Source: a virus. Taken from it: 64,000 nt of DNA. Positions 16,688 to 25,631 of this stretch are shown piece after piece. The first letter of the stretch is position 1. Each line of letters opens with the position of its first letter. Where the stretch lies: IMG/VR virus record IMGVR_UViG_3300035490_000050, positions 62,001 through 126,000 of that record; one strand, written 5' to 3'. Made by a program: the position numbers and the translations under genes. Under the pieces are notes generated by a model, which saw only the letters and a program-made list of their open reading frames with translations, ran no database searches and was not told the origin of the DNA.

Positions 16688-17344
16688 TCACCATTTCTTT
16701 CTGTCTGGATGAAGTTTGTCATAGGCAGAACTAGTAATTGCTCTGCAAATCTTACATGTTCTTCCGCCATGTCTTTTGTCAATATACACATTATCATCTG
16801 ATAAAACATGACCACGCTTGCAATGAGTTCTCTTTCTACGGTTGATAACCTGTTCATGAGGTGTAGCCCAACGAACATTACCCGGTTCATAATTTCCGTT
16901 TGTGTCGGGATAGCGGTCAATGCTCATCGTGAAATCAGGTCGCGGTCCCATATAGTCAAAAAATTCTTCAAAGGAATTTTCCCATTCTCGGCAAACGCGA
17001 ATTCCTCTCCCTCCGTACAGGTTATAATCTTTGAACTTTGGGTTGTTGCAGCGAGTTTTCATCGCAGCCCAAATTCTATATTCGGCAGTTGTAGCGAGAA
17101 CGCGAGATTGGCCATGTGTAGTCGTCCTAGCGATGGTGTTTTCATCTCGTAGGCATCCGCAACTGCGAGAATTTCCATGTGTCAAATGATATGTATTTAC
17201 TCTTGTCTCTTTTCCGCACATGCATTTGCATATCCAGATTGTTTTCTTGTCTTTTTGGTCTTTGAAATACGACATAACAGTTAAGCGTCCGAACACTTGG
17301 CCGATAAGATTGATTGGTGGTACAGTTGCTTGTGGGGTTGTCAT
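16688..17344 (-). CDS. Free-standing HNH-type homing endonuclease
   Basis: 218 residues from MTTPQATVPP, with AGGAGGACG just before the ATG. Residues about 15-65 form a zinc-binding region (CKCMCGKE...CGC). The nuclease core holds YGGRGIRVCREW, then MSIDRYPDTNGNYEPGNVRW typical of His-Me finger phage endonucleases. A C-terminal CKRGH...CKIC zinc motif is shared with the two 61-62 residue proteins at 42311 and 43510. It sits between two glycosyltransferase genes without disrupting either. Confidence 0.8.
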   Translation of the reverse strand: MTTPQATVPPINLIGQVFGRLTVMSYFKDQKDKKTIWICKCMCGKETRVNTYHLTHGNSRSCGCLRDENTIARTTTHGQSRVLATTAEYRIWAAMKTRCNNPKFKDYNLYGGRGIRVCREWENSFEEFFDYMGPRPDFTMSIDRYPDTNGNYEPGNVRWATPHEQVINRRKRTHCKRGHVLSDDNVYIDKRHGGRTCKICRAITSSAYDKLHPDRKKW

Positions 17345-17404
17345 TCGTCCTCCTGTGACGATAGGTGAGAGCCGGGGTTCCAGCCCCGACAACCCCATTA
17401 TACA

Positions 17405-18019
17405 TCAACTGTGGACAACCATACACTGAGTAAATCGCCCATGTTTGATACCTTTGGCTACTAACTCGTTGATTAGTATACCATCACTTACGCCATACAT
17501 ATCTACTTTATGTGGCCACTCTTCAGGAAACCAATCCCGCCGAATCAGGTACGCCGTTTTGTCGCAACGACACGCTTCAGGGTATGCGTCGAAGTAGAAA
17601 TACGGCATGTCTGGACGCCCCTGTACAAAATTGCAAATCACTAGTTCAAAGTTTCCTTCCTCCGCAAATGGGATCACTCTTTCGGCAAAGTATTTTGCGT
17701 ATATTGAATCGCAATTTGGGAACATTAGATATTTTCCCGTCGTCATCTTTACGCCGATCTCTGCTGCATCGTAAAGTGAGGGGATGCCAACTCGCGGGAA
17801 GTTCGTTAATGCGTTGTCATGAGTCCACTCATAACGAATGCGCGGGTCCATTCGACACAGCAATTCAATCTTTGCTCTGCACATAGGATCGTCACTGTTA
17901 TCGGTGACGATGGCTTCCCAGTCCGTGAACGTTTGGTCGATAATAGACGAAAGGCAGGTTCGCATACTGTTTGGGCGATTGAAACTTCCGATAATCCACG
18001 ACAGCAGAGGTTCACTCAT
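17405..18019 (-). CDS. Family 2-like glycosyltransferase
   Basis: 204 residues from MSEPLLSWIIGSFNRPNSMR. LSSIIDQTFTDWEAIVTDNS is the canonical GT2 opening; FPNCDSIY takes the place of the DxD metal motif. Shorter than average and ends soon after the core. ATGA overlap with the upstream GT2 gene. Confidence 0.75.
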   Translation of the reverse strand: MSEPLLSWIIGSFNRPNSMRTCLSSIIDQTFTDWEAIVTDNSDDPMCRAKIELLCRMDPRIRYEWTHDNALTNFPRVGIPSLYDAAEIGVKMTTGKYLMFPNCDSIYAKYFAERVIPFAEEGNFELVICNFVQGRPDMPYFYFDAYPEACRCDKTAYLIRRDWFPEEWPHKVDMYGVSDGILINELVAKGIKHGRFTQCMVVHS

Positions 18020-18693
18020 AACTCTCCCCATTCTCTACCGATATTCCTAACGGTAGGTTCTGACTTTTTGCGTTCATATACTGACTGGTTGGCATACAGT
18101 TCGTAAACCGCTGGCGGATGCCATTGATGATGTACGAGAATATCGGTGAAGATAAACTCTACTCCTTCGCGCCGAAGTCGATCTGCAAAATCATCGTCTT
18201 CCCATCCCGCTCCGATAAAGTCTTCATCGAATCCCCGCAGCCGTTCAAACCACTCACGCTTGATCGCTCCGCAGAAAAAGTAGGGACGAGGACGGTCGAT
18301 TCCACAATAGAGTTCACGTTCTGTTCCGTCCTCATTCAAGGCAATCACTCTGGCAAACACGGCGTTTGTAGGCGTCACGAGCGCAGTAAGTTTCTCAATA
18401 GTCTGCGAGTCAATATGCTTGCACTCTGCGTTTTGGAGAATGATAATATCTCCTATCGCCTGCCGCAGACCGCAATTCAACGGTCTCGCTGAATTACGTC
18501 GAGCGGTAGGATCGGGGCGAGAAGGATGACAATATCTCACCCCATACTCTTCGCAAATCACTGGAGTCTCATCGTCTGCGCCATCGTCTACCACGATGAT
18601 TTCGTAGTCTTTGAAACTCTGGAGACGAATTGACTCAAGTGTATTCCTTAGTTGATGAGGACGATTGTAAGATGTCATTACTATTGAAAGCAT
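18016..18693 (-). CDS. Family 2 glycosyltransferase
   Basis: 225 residues from MLSIVMTSYNRPHQLRNTLE; YEIIVVDDGADDE is the nucleotide-sugar loop, IILQNAE stands at the DxD position, and GWEDDDFADRL is the acceptor-side ED motif. TGATG overlap with the upstream methyltransferase. Confidence 0.85.
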   Translation of the reverse strand: MLSIVMTSYNRPHQLRNTLESIRLQSFKDYEIIVVDDGADDETPVICEEYGVRYCHPSRPDPTARRNSARPLNCGLRQAIGDIIILQNAECKHIDSQTIEKLTALVTPTNAVFARVIALNEDGTERELYCGIDRPRPYFFCGAIKREWFERLRGFDEDFIGAGWEDDDFADRLRREGVEFIFTDILVHHQWHPPAVYELYANQSVYERKKSEPTVRNIGREWGEL

Positions 18694-19190
18694 CACCTTT
18701 TCCTCCAAAGTAGAGCCGTCCATGGAACTTGGCGGTCATCGACTAAAATCAGTGTAAGACCAGCAGATGCATCCTGATATTCTGTCCTCTCAAAGTCATG
18801 CGCCACAACTAAAGAGCGTCCTATGTGTGAAGCTACCCATTTCAGGGTATCGCAGCGCCTATCCAGAGATAAACTATTGTCAACAAAAATCAAGTCAAAA
18901 GCATCTAAGGACACATCTTCAAGAAACAGTTCGATAGGTTCAGGACAGATCACTATCTTATGGCGCGGATCGTCCTCGGCAATTACCCACTTTCTGTCCT
19001 GCTCTACGGTTACAAGTTCTCCAAGGTTGGGATAGTATCTACGGCTTAGAAATGTGCGCGTAGAGAACTCTCCCGCGCCAAGCTCAAGAACGCTTGTGAT
19101 GCCAGGACCAATGAGACGCAGCAGGTTCAAATGCGTAGCGAATATGTCTGACTGCGGCTCGTATTCAGAGATCGCCTGTGAAAAGTTCAT
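18693..19190 (-). CDS. Class I SAM-dependent methyltransferase
   Basis: 165 residues from MNFSQAISEYEP. SVLELGAGEFSTR is the SAM-binding motif I, LVTVEQD motif II, and LIFVDNS is a post-II acidic strand. Placed between the galactopyranose mutase and a glycosyltransferase, so a sugar O-methyltransferase is likely. Confidence 0.75.
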   Translation of the reverse strand: MNFSQAISEYEPQSDIFATHLNLLRLIGPGITSVLELGAGEFSTRTFLSRRYYPNLGELVTVEQDRKWVIAEDDPRHKIVICPEPIELFLEDVSLDAFDLIFVDNSLSLDRRCDTLKWVASHIGRSLVVAHDFERTEYQDASAGLTLILVDDRQVPWTALLWRKR

Positions 19191-20263
19191 AGTTGTCTCG
19201 TCGCTTTCAATGCGGCGGCTACCACCTGATCCATATTCAGGTACTTGTACTGTGCCAGCCTTCCAATGAATATAACATCCTTTTCTTTTGCTGCCAACTG
19301 ACGGTACTGGGCAGCAAGAGCCTCGTTTGCTGCGGTGGGAATAGGATAGTACGGTTCTCCTTCGGCTTCTGGGTATTCCCACACAATCGAAGTTCCATCC
19401 ACCCTTTGCCCGGTCAAATGCTTGAACTCTGTGATACGAGTATAAGGGAAATCATTGGGATAGTTGACTGTCCCGACTGGCTGTAATTGGCTTATGAAAA
19501 GATAGTCATGCTCGAAGCGGAGGGAACGATACGGAAGAGAGCCAAGGCAGGAACCGAAGTAGGCATCTAATGATCCAGTGTAGACCGTAAAGTGAGCGGA
19601 GAAGGAATCTCTTTTCTTGAAGTAATCTGTTTCCAGTTCTATGCGGATATTCTTATGGTCCAGTATCCTTTCAAACATCTTCGTGTATCCGTTTCCCGGC
19701 ATGAACTGAATGGCGTCCGTAAAATAGCGGTCGTCATAGTTGGTACGAACTGGAATCCGTCCTGTCACTCCTGGACTTAATTCCGATAGTTCTAACCCCC
19801 ATTGTTTACGAGTATAGTTGCGATAGAACTTGTCACAAAGGTCGTGACCGACACTGGCAAGCACAGCATCCTCACTGGATTCGATACGATCCTTGGGAAC
19901 GCGGACGCGGCTCAGGAATTCTCCTGCTTCGCAAGTGCTCATAGATAGATCATAAACCTGATTCAAAGTATCGCAGTTTATTGGGAAAGGAACCAACTTG
20001 CCGTCTATTTGAGAAAGAACGCGATGCTGATAAGCGTGCCAGTCTGTGAATCGGGAAAGGTAGGCAAAGACTGCTTGGCTGTTTGTATGGAAGATGTGAG
20101 GGCCGTAGCGATGAACTAATACGCCATGAGCATCATACTCATCGTAGGCGTTTCCTCCAAGATGATCTCGCTTGTCGATGATGAGGATGGAGTGTCCTGC
20201 GGAGGCTAAACGCTCTGCGACAACACACCCAGCAAATCCAGCACCGACGACTAATACGTTCAT
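19187..20263 (-). CDS. glf: UDP-galactopyranose mutase
   Basis: 358 residues from MNVLVVGAGFAGCVVAERLA; a GTG two codons upstream (20269) would also overlap the previous stop. FAD-binding GxGxxG at the N-terminus, DKRDHLGGNAYD, the substrate-loop region HRYGPHIFHTN, and the C-terminal FIGRLAQYKYLNMDQV (Arg and Tyr that contact the substrate, FAD-binding end). Length equals the bacterial family. It converts UDP-galactopyranose to UDP-galactofuranose using reduced FAD, so the neighbouring glycosyltransferases probably build a galactofuranose-containing glycan. Confidence 0.95.
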   Translation of the reverse strand: MNVLVVGAGFAGCVVAERLASAGHSILIIDKRDHLGGNAYDEYDAHGVLVHRYGPHIFHTNSQAVFAYLSRFTDWHAYQHRVLSQIDGKLVPFPINCDTLNQVYDLSMSTCEAGEFLSRVRVPKDRIESSEDAVLASVGHDLCDKFYRNYTRKQWGLELSELSPGVTGRIPVRTNYDDRYFTDAIQFMPGNGYTKMFERILDHKNIRIELETDYFKKRDSFSAHFTVYTGSLDAYFGSCLGSLPYRSLRFEHDYLFISQLQPVGTVNYPNDFPYTRITEFKHLTGQRVDGTSIVWEYPEAEGEPYYPIPTAANEALAAQYRQLAAKEKDVIFIGRLAQYKYLNMDQVVAAALKATRQL

Positions 20264-20265
20264 CG

Positions 20266-20988
20266 TCACAATCCTCTAATCCTATGCGCTTCAAACATAT
20301 CCTTTGGCATGAACGGCTCAGGAGAGAACCCTAAATGGCTTGTGATTGCATTGTTTCCTGATTGTGGTCCAGTCAAGAAATAGTGAGGCGTATTGACGAT
20401 GTATCTCCAATCTACATGAAGACGAATACCTTTGTCTCGCAACCTGTCTCCAACCCAAACATCGTCCCACGGTATAGCAACTGGCGCGTCAAGAAGGAAT
20501 TCAAACGCCTTTCGGCTGATCCAGTAACCTGCGCCTCCAGAGGCATACTCCAGATCGTCTCGGTAGAAGGGTGTGCCGATGTAGTCGAACTCTTGAAACC
20601 CGCTCTCCAGTAACCGAGGAACATCAACATAGGTGTCGGTATCAACTTTGAATACATAATCGTATCCGCGCTCCCATGCCCACCGAAAGATTTCTCTTAC
20701 CTTAAAAGGCAAATGTTTGAAGTCGTAGGGAACAGGAAGCAGGACTTCATCGTTTTTCGGGATGTACGATGTGAGAACGCTTTCGGAAGGTTTGTCCCTG
20801 TAGTTCCAAGGGCGATTATTCCATTCAACGTCGATAAGATCGTCATTCTCATGGACAGGTGTTCCGTCGCCCATAAAGAAACGGTAGTCTAAACCGTCCG
20901 CCTTTGTGAGCCAAGTGTCGCGGGAAGACTGATGATCTCCATTTTCCGCACTTGGAGGCCAACTAGCGATTGCGAGTAGAACTTTCAT
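20266..20988 (-). CDS. GT31-type glycosyltransferase
   Basis: 240 residues. Family hallmarks: SSRDTW near residue 22, FKVDTDTYVDVP with the DxD, GGAGYWISRKA, and DDVWVGDRL in place of the EDVxxG motif. The GT31 family includes beta-1,3-galactosyl- and N-acetylglucosaminyltransferases and is more usual in eukaryotes and large viruses. ATGA overlap with the upstream gene. Confidence 0.8.
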   Translation of the reverse strand: MKVLLAIASWPPSAENGDHQSSRDTWLTKADGLDYRFFMGDGTPVHENDDLIDVEWNNRPWNYRDKPSESVLTSYIPKNDEVLLPVPYDFKHLPFKVREIFRWAWERGYDYVFKVDTDTYVDVPRLLESGFQEFDYIGTPFYRDDLEYASGGAGYWISRKAFEFLLDAPVAIPWDDVWVGDRLRDKGIRLHVDWRYIVNTPHYFLTGPQSGNNAITSHLGFSPEPFMPKDMFEAHRIRGL

Positions 20989-21809
20989 TCCGAATACTTC
21001 CTTTGAATAGCTTCGGCAAGAGATACATCACGGTCGTACTGATGCAAGATAGGAAACACGACATCGCTTCCTGGGGTATAAACCACAGCGTTTTCCTTAT
21101 CGAAAATAGGCCATACATCGTTAACCCACGGCTTCCATACGGCCTCGTAGCAGGACAGATACCATGAGCAGGTTGCAATGAAACCAGAACTCATATTGAC
21201 TTCGCGGGTAACTTCCTTGAGTGGAGGAATTCTGAGCAGGTAATTAAAGTATGCCTGATCGTATCCCCATCCTGAAATCTTCGCTGCGAACTCACACATC
21301 TTTTCTACTACATAGCTCACAGCTTTTATGGTTCCCACGATAGTGCCGCAGCAGAGAACGTCATACTCACCTAGCCAATCGAGAACCTCCTGTCCCAATG
21401 TATTCCGAATCCACTCAGAGTTTGTCGGTTGATGTTTGATGAGCATACACTCTGACGGTCCTATGATCTCCGCAGGAGAAAGGTTATTTTCTAACCAGAG
21501 TGACGGATCGGATTGAAACACAGCGTCTCTCACATCTACATAAAGTACATACCTGTACCGTTCGATATTATCTTTCAAAAAGTCTCTGACTGGGATATGT
21601 CGTGCTGTGGCGTAGGACTGTGAAGGATCGGCCACAACCTCGATCAAGGTCCAGCCTTTGCTCCTGAGCCTATCCTGAGCGTCCTGTGTGACGTTCTGCA
21701 TGAACATCACCTTGTCGCCAGAGAATCCGGACCTCTCAACTGAGACGATAAAAGCCATGATTTCCGGCCAGCCATAGTTTGCGACTGTCGTTACGATCAC
21801 ATCTTGCAT
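20985..21809 (-). CDS. Glycosyltransferase (GT-A type)
   Basis: 274 residues. YRYVLYVDVRDAVFQSDP carries the DxRD metal-binding motif; LCCGTIVG and GWGYDQAYFNYLL are acceptor-side motifs of this group. Exact family not assigned. It overlaps the upstream GT92 gene by 13 bp. Confidence 0.7.
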   Translation of the reverse strand: MQDVIVTTVANYGWPEIMAFIVSVERSGFSGDKVMFMQNVTQDAQDRLRSKGWTLIEVVADPSQSYATARHIPVRDFLKDNIERYRYVLYVDVRDAVFQSDPSLWLENNLSPAEIIGPSECMLIKHQPTNSEWIRNTLGQEVLDWLGEYDVLCCGTIVGTIKAVSYVVEKMCEFAAKISGWGYDQAYFNYLLRIPPLKEVTREVNMSSGFIATCSWYLSCYEAVWKPWVNDVWPIFDKENAVVYTPGSDVVFPILHQYDRDVSLAEAIQRKYSE

Positions 21810-22576
21810 TCGAGTCTCCTTTTTAGTTCCGGAAGGAATCGTTGAATCTCCTTATCATCTACATCCCAACCCTGAATCTCATCAAAACACTTTTCTGGAC
21901 TTGGACCGCAAGCCACACAGGGTTTGCCAAGGAGTTGACGCTTGACCCACTCCTGCCGGGATTTGGAACCGTAGTGGTTGATGCGAAGAATGTCATGTTC
22001 ATGCGGTATGGAGTGAGGCCCAGACGTGATTCTTCCCGATGGAGTAAATGTTGAAGCGTTAGCACAGTGAGGGTCTTGAATAGTGAAATGTTTATCCATG
22101 CGGACGATAGGCTTGACATAGTGATTGGAGGGGATGTCGGCAGGCTTCCTCCATGTAAACCTTTCGATTACTGGAATGTCTTTCCATTCCTGTTCTCCAC
22201 TAGAGCCAAAGCACATCCAGTTTACCGCTATGGATTGCCAGTGTGCAGGAAAGGAATCGAGCGCCTCTATAACGGTATCGTATTTTGGTGAAAAAAGAAA
22301 TTCATCTATATCTATGAAGCCACACCACTCTGACATTCCAATATGACCTTCAATGTAGTTATTGTAAGCCTCTATCTGGCAGGGAGGCGGATAGGGCCAG
22401 TCTGTAACTTCCACTAACCCGCTATCGATGTATGGTTGAAGCACAGATTGCCAGTCATCCACGCTTCGATTCTGGTAAAGAAAGAACTTCTCACAGCCTT
22501 GAAGCGCATGGAATTGGACCCACTCGCGCAAGTATTTGGATTCATCACGAAAGATCGCGCAGATGGAGAGTTTCAT
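21797..22576 (-). CDS. GT92-type glycosyltransferase
   Basis: 259 residues. The opening CAIFRDESKYLREWVQFHAL, then FFLYQNRSVDDW, and WCGFIDIDEFLF are the signature of GT92 (formerly DUF23), whose eukaryotic members are galactosyltransferases. A HxxxxGSKSRQEW motif lies in the C-terminal third. Together with Glf it supports a galactose-based glycan. Confidence 0.85.
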   Translation of the reverse strand: MKLSICAIFRDESKYLREWVQFHALQGCEKFFLYQNRSVDDWQSVLQPYIDSGLVEVTDWPYPPPCQIEAYNNYIEGHIGMSEWCGFIDIDEFLFSPKYDTVIEALDSFPAHWQSIAVNWMCFGSSGEQEWKDIPVIERFTWRKPADIPSNHYVKPIVRMDKHFTIQDPHCANASTFTPSGRITSGPHSIPHEHDILRINHYGSKSRQEWVKRQLLGKPCVACGPSPEKCFDEIQGWDVDDKEIQRFLPELKRRLECKM

Positions 22577-22908
22577 TCTCTCTCCAGATTTTCGATCTTG
22601 ACCACTTCCAGGTTATCTAGTCTGTTGTTAAGCACGTTCCCGTCTTTGTGCAGCACACCCTCTTTTGTCGTCAATTTGCGTCCAAGATGGTGGGCTACTA
22701 TTTCGTCTTCCATGTACACGATTTTGCCTTCCTCTACTCTCCAAGCGTGGCCAGGACGATTGTGCTCTGCTTCGGCGGCGTAACAAGCCATACATTCCCT
22801 GTAAATGTAATCATCATGACACACGTCGTTCATGTGCGAGACGTATGGATGGAACTTGTAGAAACGGCGTGGACGCTTGCGGATTGGACCTGAGTACGTG
22901 CGAACCAT
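22573..22908 (-). CDS. HNH endonuclease
   Basis: 111 residues. VAHHLGRKLTTKEGVLHKDG then NNRLDNLEVV is the HNH_3 core (His pair, Asn). A CMACYAAEAEH cluster precedes it. A free-standing homing-type endonuclease overlapping the start of the glycosyltransferase downstream by four bases. Confidence 0.8.
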   Translation of the reverse strand: MVRTYSGPIRKRPRRFYKFHPYVSHMNDVCHDDYIYRECMACYAAEAEHNRPGHAWRVEEGKIVYMEDEIVAHHLGRKLTTKEGVLHKDGNVLNNRLDNLEVVKIENLERE

Positions 22909-22931
22909 GAGTACCTCCGAGAATCATTGTA

Positions 22932-23204
22932 CTACCGTAGCCACCACCTTTTTTCCGATGGCTCCTTGTAGGGATAGGCGGCAGGATCGACAATCTCCCA
23001 ATCGTCAGCTTGCAGGTCTTCGGGACTGAATCTCCAGCATGACGAACGGAACCATTCACCGGGAGCAAGAGGATGATCTAGGTAGAGCATCCAATATTTA
23101 ATGCGCTCTTTTGGGTCACGTTCGTAGCGGTAGCCATCGAAAGAACCGTGGCGAACTATATCCTTGCCTTCCTGTAAGGCTTTAGCGGCTTCGATGATGT
23201 TCAT
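22932..23204 (-). CDS. DUF2829/Tad2-like small protein
   Basis: 90 residues. MNIIEAAKALQEGKDIVRHG at the N-terminus and FSPEDLQADDWEIVDP at the C-terminus match the overall pattern of the DUF2829 family, which includes Tad2, a phage protein that sequesters the Thoeris signalling molecule. The middle part is diverged. A Thoeris-type sponge is possible; many family members have no known function. Confidence 0.5.
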   Translation of the reverse strand: MNIIEAAKALQEGKDIVRHGSFDGYRYERDPKERIKYWMLYLDHPLAPGEWFRSSCWRFSPEDLQADDWEIVDPAAYPYKEPSEKRWWLR

Positions 23205-23413
23205 TTTCCATCCTCAAATACTACGGTAGAAGTGCCATTCATTTCACGCTCCGCCAAAGCCAATGCCCCGGTTTCCGATTCGGTGTCAAGCAGAAAATCT
23301 GCTAGTTCACGGCTGTAAACTTTCTTCTCAAGAGGAAGATTAAGATGTACGTCGTCTACATAGGGAAGCAGGGTTGCTACCCGAAGACGCTCTTTTATTG
23401 TGTGTTCACTCAT
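23201..23413 (-). CDS. Hypothetical protein
   Basis: 70 residues, no recognised motif. ATGA overlaps at both ends keep it in the glycan operon. Confidence 0.55.
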   Translation of the reverse strand: MSEHTIKERLRVATLLPYVDDVHLNLPLEKKVYSRELADFLLDTESETGALALAEREMNGTSTVVFEDGK

Positions 23414-23586
23414 TTCGCCGCCTCATCCCATATATGCATGACAGAAATTCGATACCCGGTCCAGCGGAGCACACCGTCTTTTTCAAGTTCCTTCACAAAT
23501 CGCAAACGCAGAGCATTCTTTCCAAGCAACCACCATCCAATCTTCCGCCGGACCGAATCTACTAGTGATCGCAACTTGGTTATCAT
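23410..23586 (-). CDS. Small basic protein
   Basis: 58 residues from MITKLRSLVDSVRRKIGWWL, with one amphipathic to hydrophobic basic helix. The ATG overlaps the stop of the GT4 gene. Could be membrane-associated; function unknown. Confidence 0.5.
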   Translation of the reverse strand: MITKLRSLVDSVRRKIGWWLLGKNALRLRFVKELEKDGVLRWTGYRISVMHIWDEAAK

Positions 23587-24818
23587 TTCGCTGCCTCCCG
23601 CAGGTATGTTTCCCATGCCTTCCAGTTGTTTTCCCAATCGTACTTCGGGTCAAGACTTGTTCGCTTACCGATCCATTCCTCAGCCTTTGCAGCCCACTCC
23701 TCTGCGCGATAGACAGGACGCTTACACGCATAGGAACCTTCGTAATAGAATCCGATTGGATCAACAAGCATACCAGGATCAACCAGCGCAGCCCCTCCCG
23801 CGTAGGAGCCGGTCACGCAAGGTACGCCGCAGGCCATACCCTCCGCATGGACGTAGCCGAAGCCTTCGGGGGCGATACCAAGAACAAGATCGGCTGCGCT
23901 GTAGATAGTTGCCATCCTTGAGTCGGTAATATTGCCGAGCGAGATCACTGTTTTGTCCAGCATCCCAAAATCTGCCAAAAGATTAGGAATTGACCAATAG
24001 CGTTCAAGCGAATCTATGTGTAGATGCAGCCTTATTTTGTGCTTTTGCGCCAAAATGCCTGCTGTTTCAATCCCAAGCGCAAAATTTTTCCGACTCTGAT
24101 TTGTCCCTAAGATCGAAACCAACACTTCATCATCCGCGATAGGAGCAGTAGTTTTGACCTGTCCTATCATGTGGAAGAAGTTCTGTGCCCCAGTGTAGTC
24201 AAGGAATAGTTTTCTGCTCAACTTGCGCGGGAGTTCATAGAAAATCTCGGAATCAATACCATGAGGAAGGTGAGTCAAATGCCTCTGGTTAGCGTTCTCA
24301 TCCCCTATAGTCCTGCGGATAACGCCCTCTCCGAACGGCCCATAGGCCAACAGGCGGTCGAAGCCGAGTAGTGTCTTCATGATTGGAAAGGTAAGGCGGT
24401 CGTTAGGCCCAGAAGAATCTATCGGCACATAACCCCACAACTCAAACGGTCTGCTCATGGCCCACTGCTGGAGGCCAGGGAACTTGCTAAAGAGTTCGTT
24501 GCATCCTCTTGGCGCGGCAAGCCATGTTAAGCGATGAAGATCCCAAATCGTAAGGATGGTCGCTTTTTCTTTACCGAAGAAGTCGTCGCATACCTGCGGT
24601 AAGGAAGGCAGAATCCAGTCACTCATCCCCTCCATTGGAAATTGCGGAACCTTGATTTTGGATGTTCCTACTCCGCCGTAGCCCATGGTTGCTACTTCAT
24701 AGACATCACTCAAGTTTTCGATGATCTTTCCAACCAGATCGCGGTGGATTCTTCCCAAGCCAGTCTGCGCTGAAATCGCATCACTGATCGTTAATAGCTT
24801 TCTCTTCTTGTCGGCCAT
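23583..24818 (-). CDS. GT4-family glycosyltransferase, first gene of the glycan operon
   Basis: 411 residues from MADKKRKLLTISDAISAQTG. GT-B fold; the C-terminal donor-site motif APEGFGYVHAEGMACGVPCV carries the family E-x7-E. The minus-strand promoter (24826-24854) ends only 7 nt before the ATG, so the mRNA is probably leaderless. It heads the chain of overlapping glycan genes. Confidence 0.85.
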   Translation of the reverse strand: MADKKRKLLTISDAISAQTGLGRIHRDLVGKIIENLSDVYEVATMGYGGVGTSKIKVPQFPMEGMSDWILPSLPQVCDDFFGKEKATILTIWDLHRLTWLAAPRGCNELFSKFPGLQQWAMSRPFELWGYVPIDSSGPNDRLTFPIMKTLLGFDRLLAYGPFGEGVIRRTIGDENANQRHLTHLPHGIDSEIFYELPRKLSRKLFLDYTGAQNFFHMIGQVKTTAPIADDEVLVSILGTNQSRKNFALGIETAGILAQKHKIRLHLHIDSLERYWSIPNLLADFGMLDKTVISLGNITDSRMATIYSAADLVLGIAPEGFGYVHAEGMACGVPCVTGSYAGGAALVDPGMLVDPIGFYYEGSYACKRPVYRAEEWAAKAEEWIGKRTSLDPKYDWENNWKAWETYLREAAK

Positions 24819-24825
24819 GACGAAA

Positions 24826-24854
24826 ACTGTACCGCATAAGAGAACGGCTGTCAA
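24826..24854 (-). promoter_or_regulatory. Promoter TTGACA-N17-TACAGT, leaderless
   Basis: -35 at 24849-24854, -10 at 24826-24831. Predicted transcription start coincides with the ATG at 24818. It is separated by 24 bp from the divergent promoter of the XRE gene, so one operator could govern both. Confidence 0.65.
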
Positions 24855-24878
24855 GCGGAAAATAAAGCAAAAAAGTTC

Positions 24879-24907
24879 TTGACAAGCATATTCGCTTTTG
24901 CTAGTCT
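24879..24907 (+). promoter_or_regulatory. Promoter TTGACA-N17-TAGTCT, leaderless
   Basis: -35 at 24879-24884, -10 at 24902-24907, ATG at 24914 after 6 nt. Confidence 0.65.
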
Positions 24908-24913
24908 CGCTCC

Positions 24914-25171
24914 ATGAAACTTGCAGACATGAAGCCGTCCAAGCGCGTATTGGCGACAACAAAGAAGCCAACTAAAACGCGCCTACTTGTTGATCTTCAA
25001 GGGTTAAGGGAGGGGAAAGGGGTAACAATCCGGCAGGTAGAAAAGGCAATTAAGGTGAGCAACGCCACGCTCTGCCAGATTGAGCATGGATGCACCCCGC
25101 GTTTGGATTCCGCTTTGAAGATTGCGGCATTTGTTGATATTCCTGTTGAAAAGATTTGGGCGCTGAAGTAA
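24914..25171 (+). CDS. XRE-type HTH regulator
   Basis: 85 residues. A basic tail (residues 1-25) precedes an HTH_3 domain: GLREGKGVTIRQVEKAIKVS then NATLCQIEHG. It is divergent from the glycan operon with back-to-back leaderless promoters, which suggests it controls that operon and itself. Confidence 0.8.
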   Translation: MKLADMKPSKRVLATTKKPTKTRLLVDLQGLREGKGVTIRQVEKAIKVSNATLCQIEHGCTPRLDSALKIAAFVDIPVEKIWALK

Positions 25172-25223
25172 AAGTGAGGAACTAGCGAAGTATCCTGACG
25201 GGATTCCATTTTAGGAGAAACAC

Positions 25224-25631
25224 ATGAACGCACAAGATATTCGTACTCTTAACGAGAGGATTCAGGAGCAGATGCTCAACGCACAGACTGTAGGTGAGCA
25301 GGAGGCTGGATTTAAGTCTCTATTACTCTCGCTGCTCTCTGAATTGGCCGTACAGATGGCCGATGCGAACGACTACCTGAAAATGTACTCTAACCCACCG
25401 ATGGTATTTGAAGGCACTCACCTTAATCCTGCTGATTTCTCGGATTTACCTCAACCTATTACTTTTACGCCCGCAGAGCCACGCGCCACCCTGCGCGATC
25501 AGTTTGCTATGGCGGCGATGCAGGGGATACTTGCGAGACCGTTGGCCGGTTATCGCCCTAGTAGAGAAGAGCTTGCAAAGGATGCATATTTCTACGCGGA
25601 AGGAATGCTGGAGGCTCGCAATGCCAAGTAA
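25224..25631 (+). CDS. Hypothetical phage protein
   Basis: 135 residues; TTTAGGAGA lies before the ATG. The C-terminal part RDQFAMAAMQGILARP ... LAKDAYFYAEGMLEAR is a short pattern common in phage proteins of unknown function. Confidence 0.65.
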   Translation: MNAQDIRTLNERIQEQMLNAQTVGEQEAGFKSLLLSLLSELAVQMADANDYLKMYSNPPMVFEGTHLNPADFSDLPQPITFTPAEPRATLRDQFAMAAMQGILARPLAGYRPSREELAKDAYFYAEGMLEARNAK

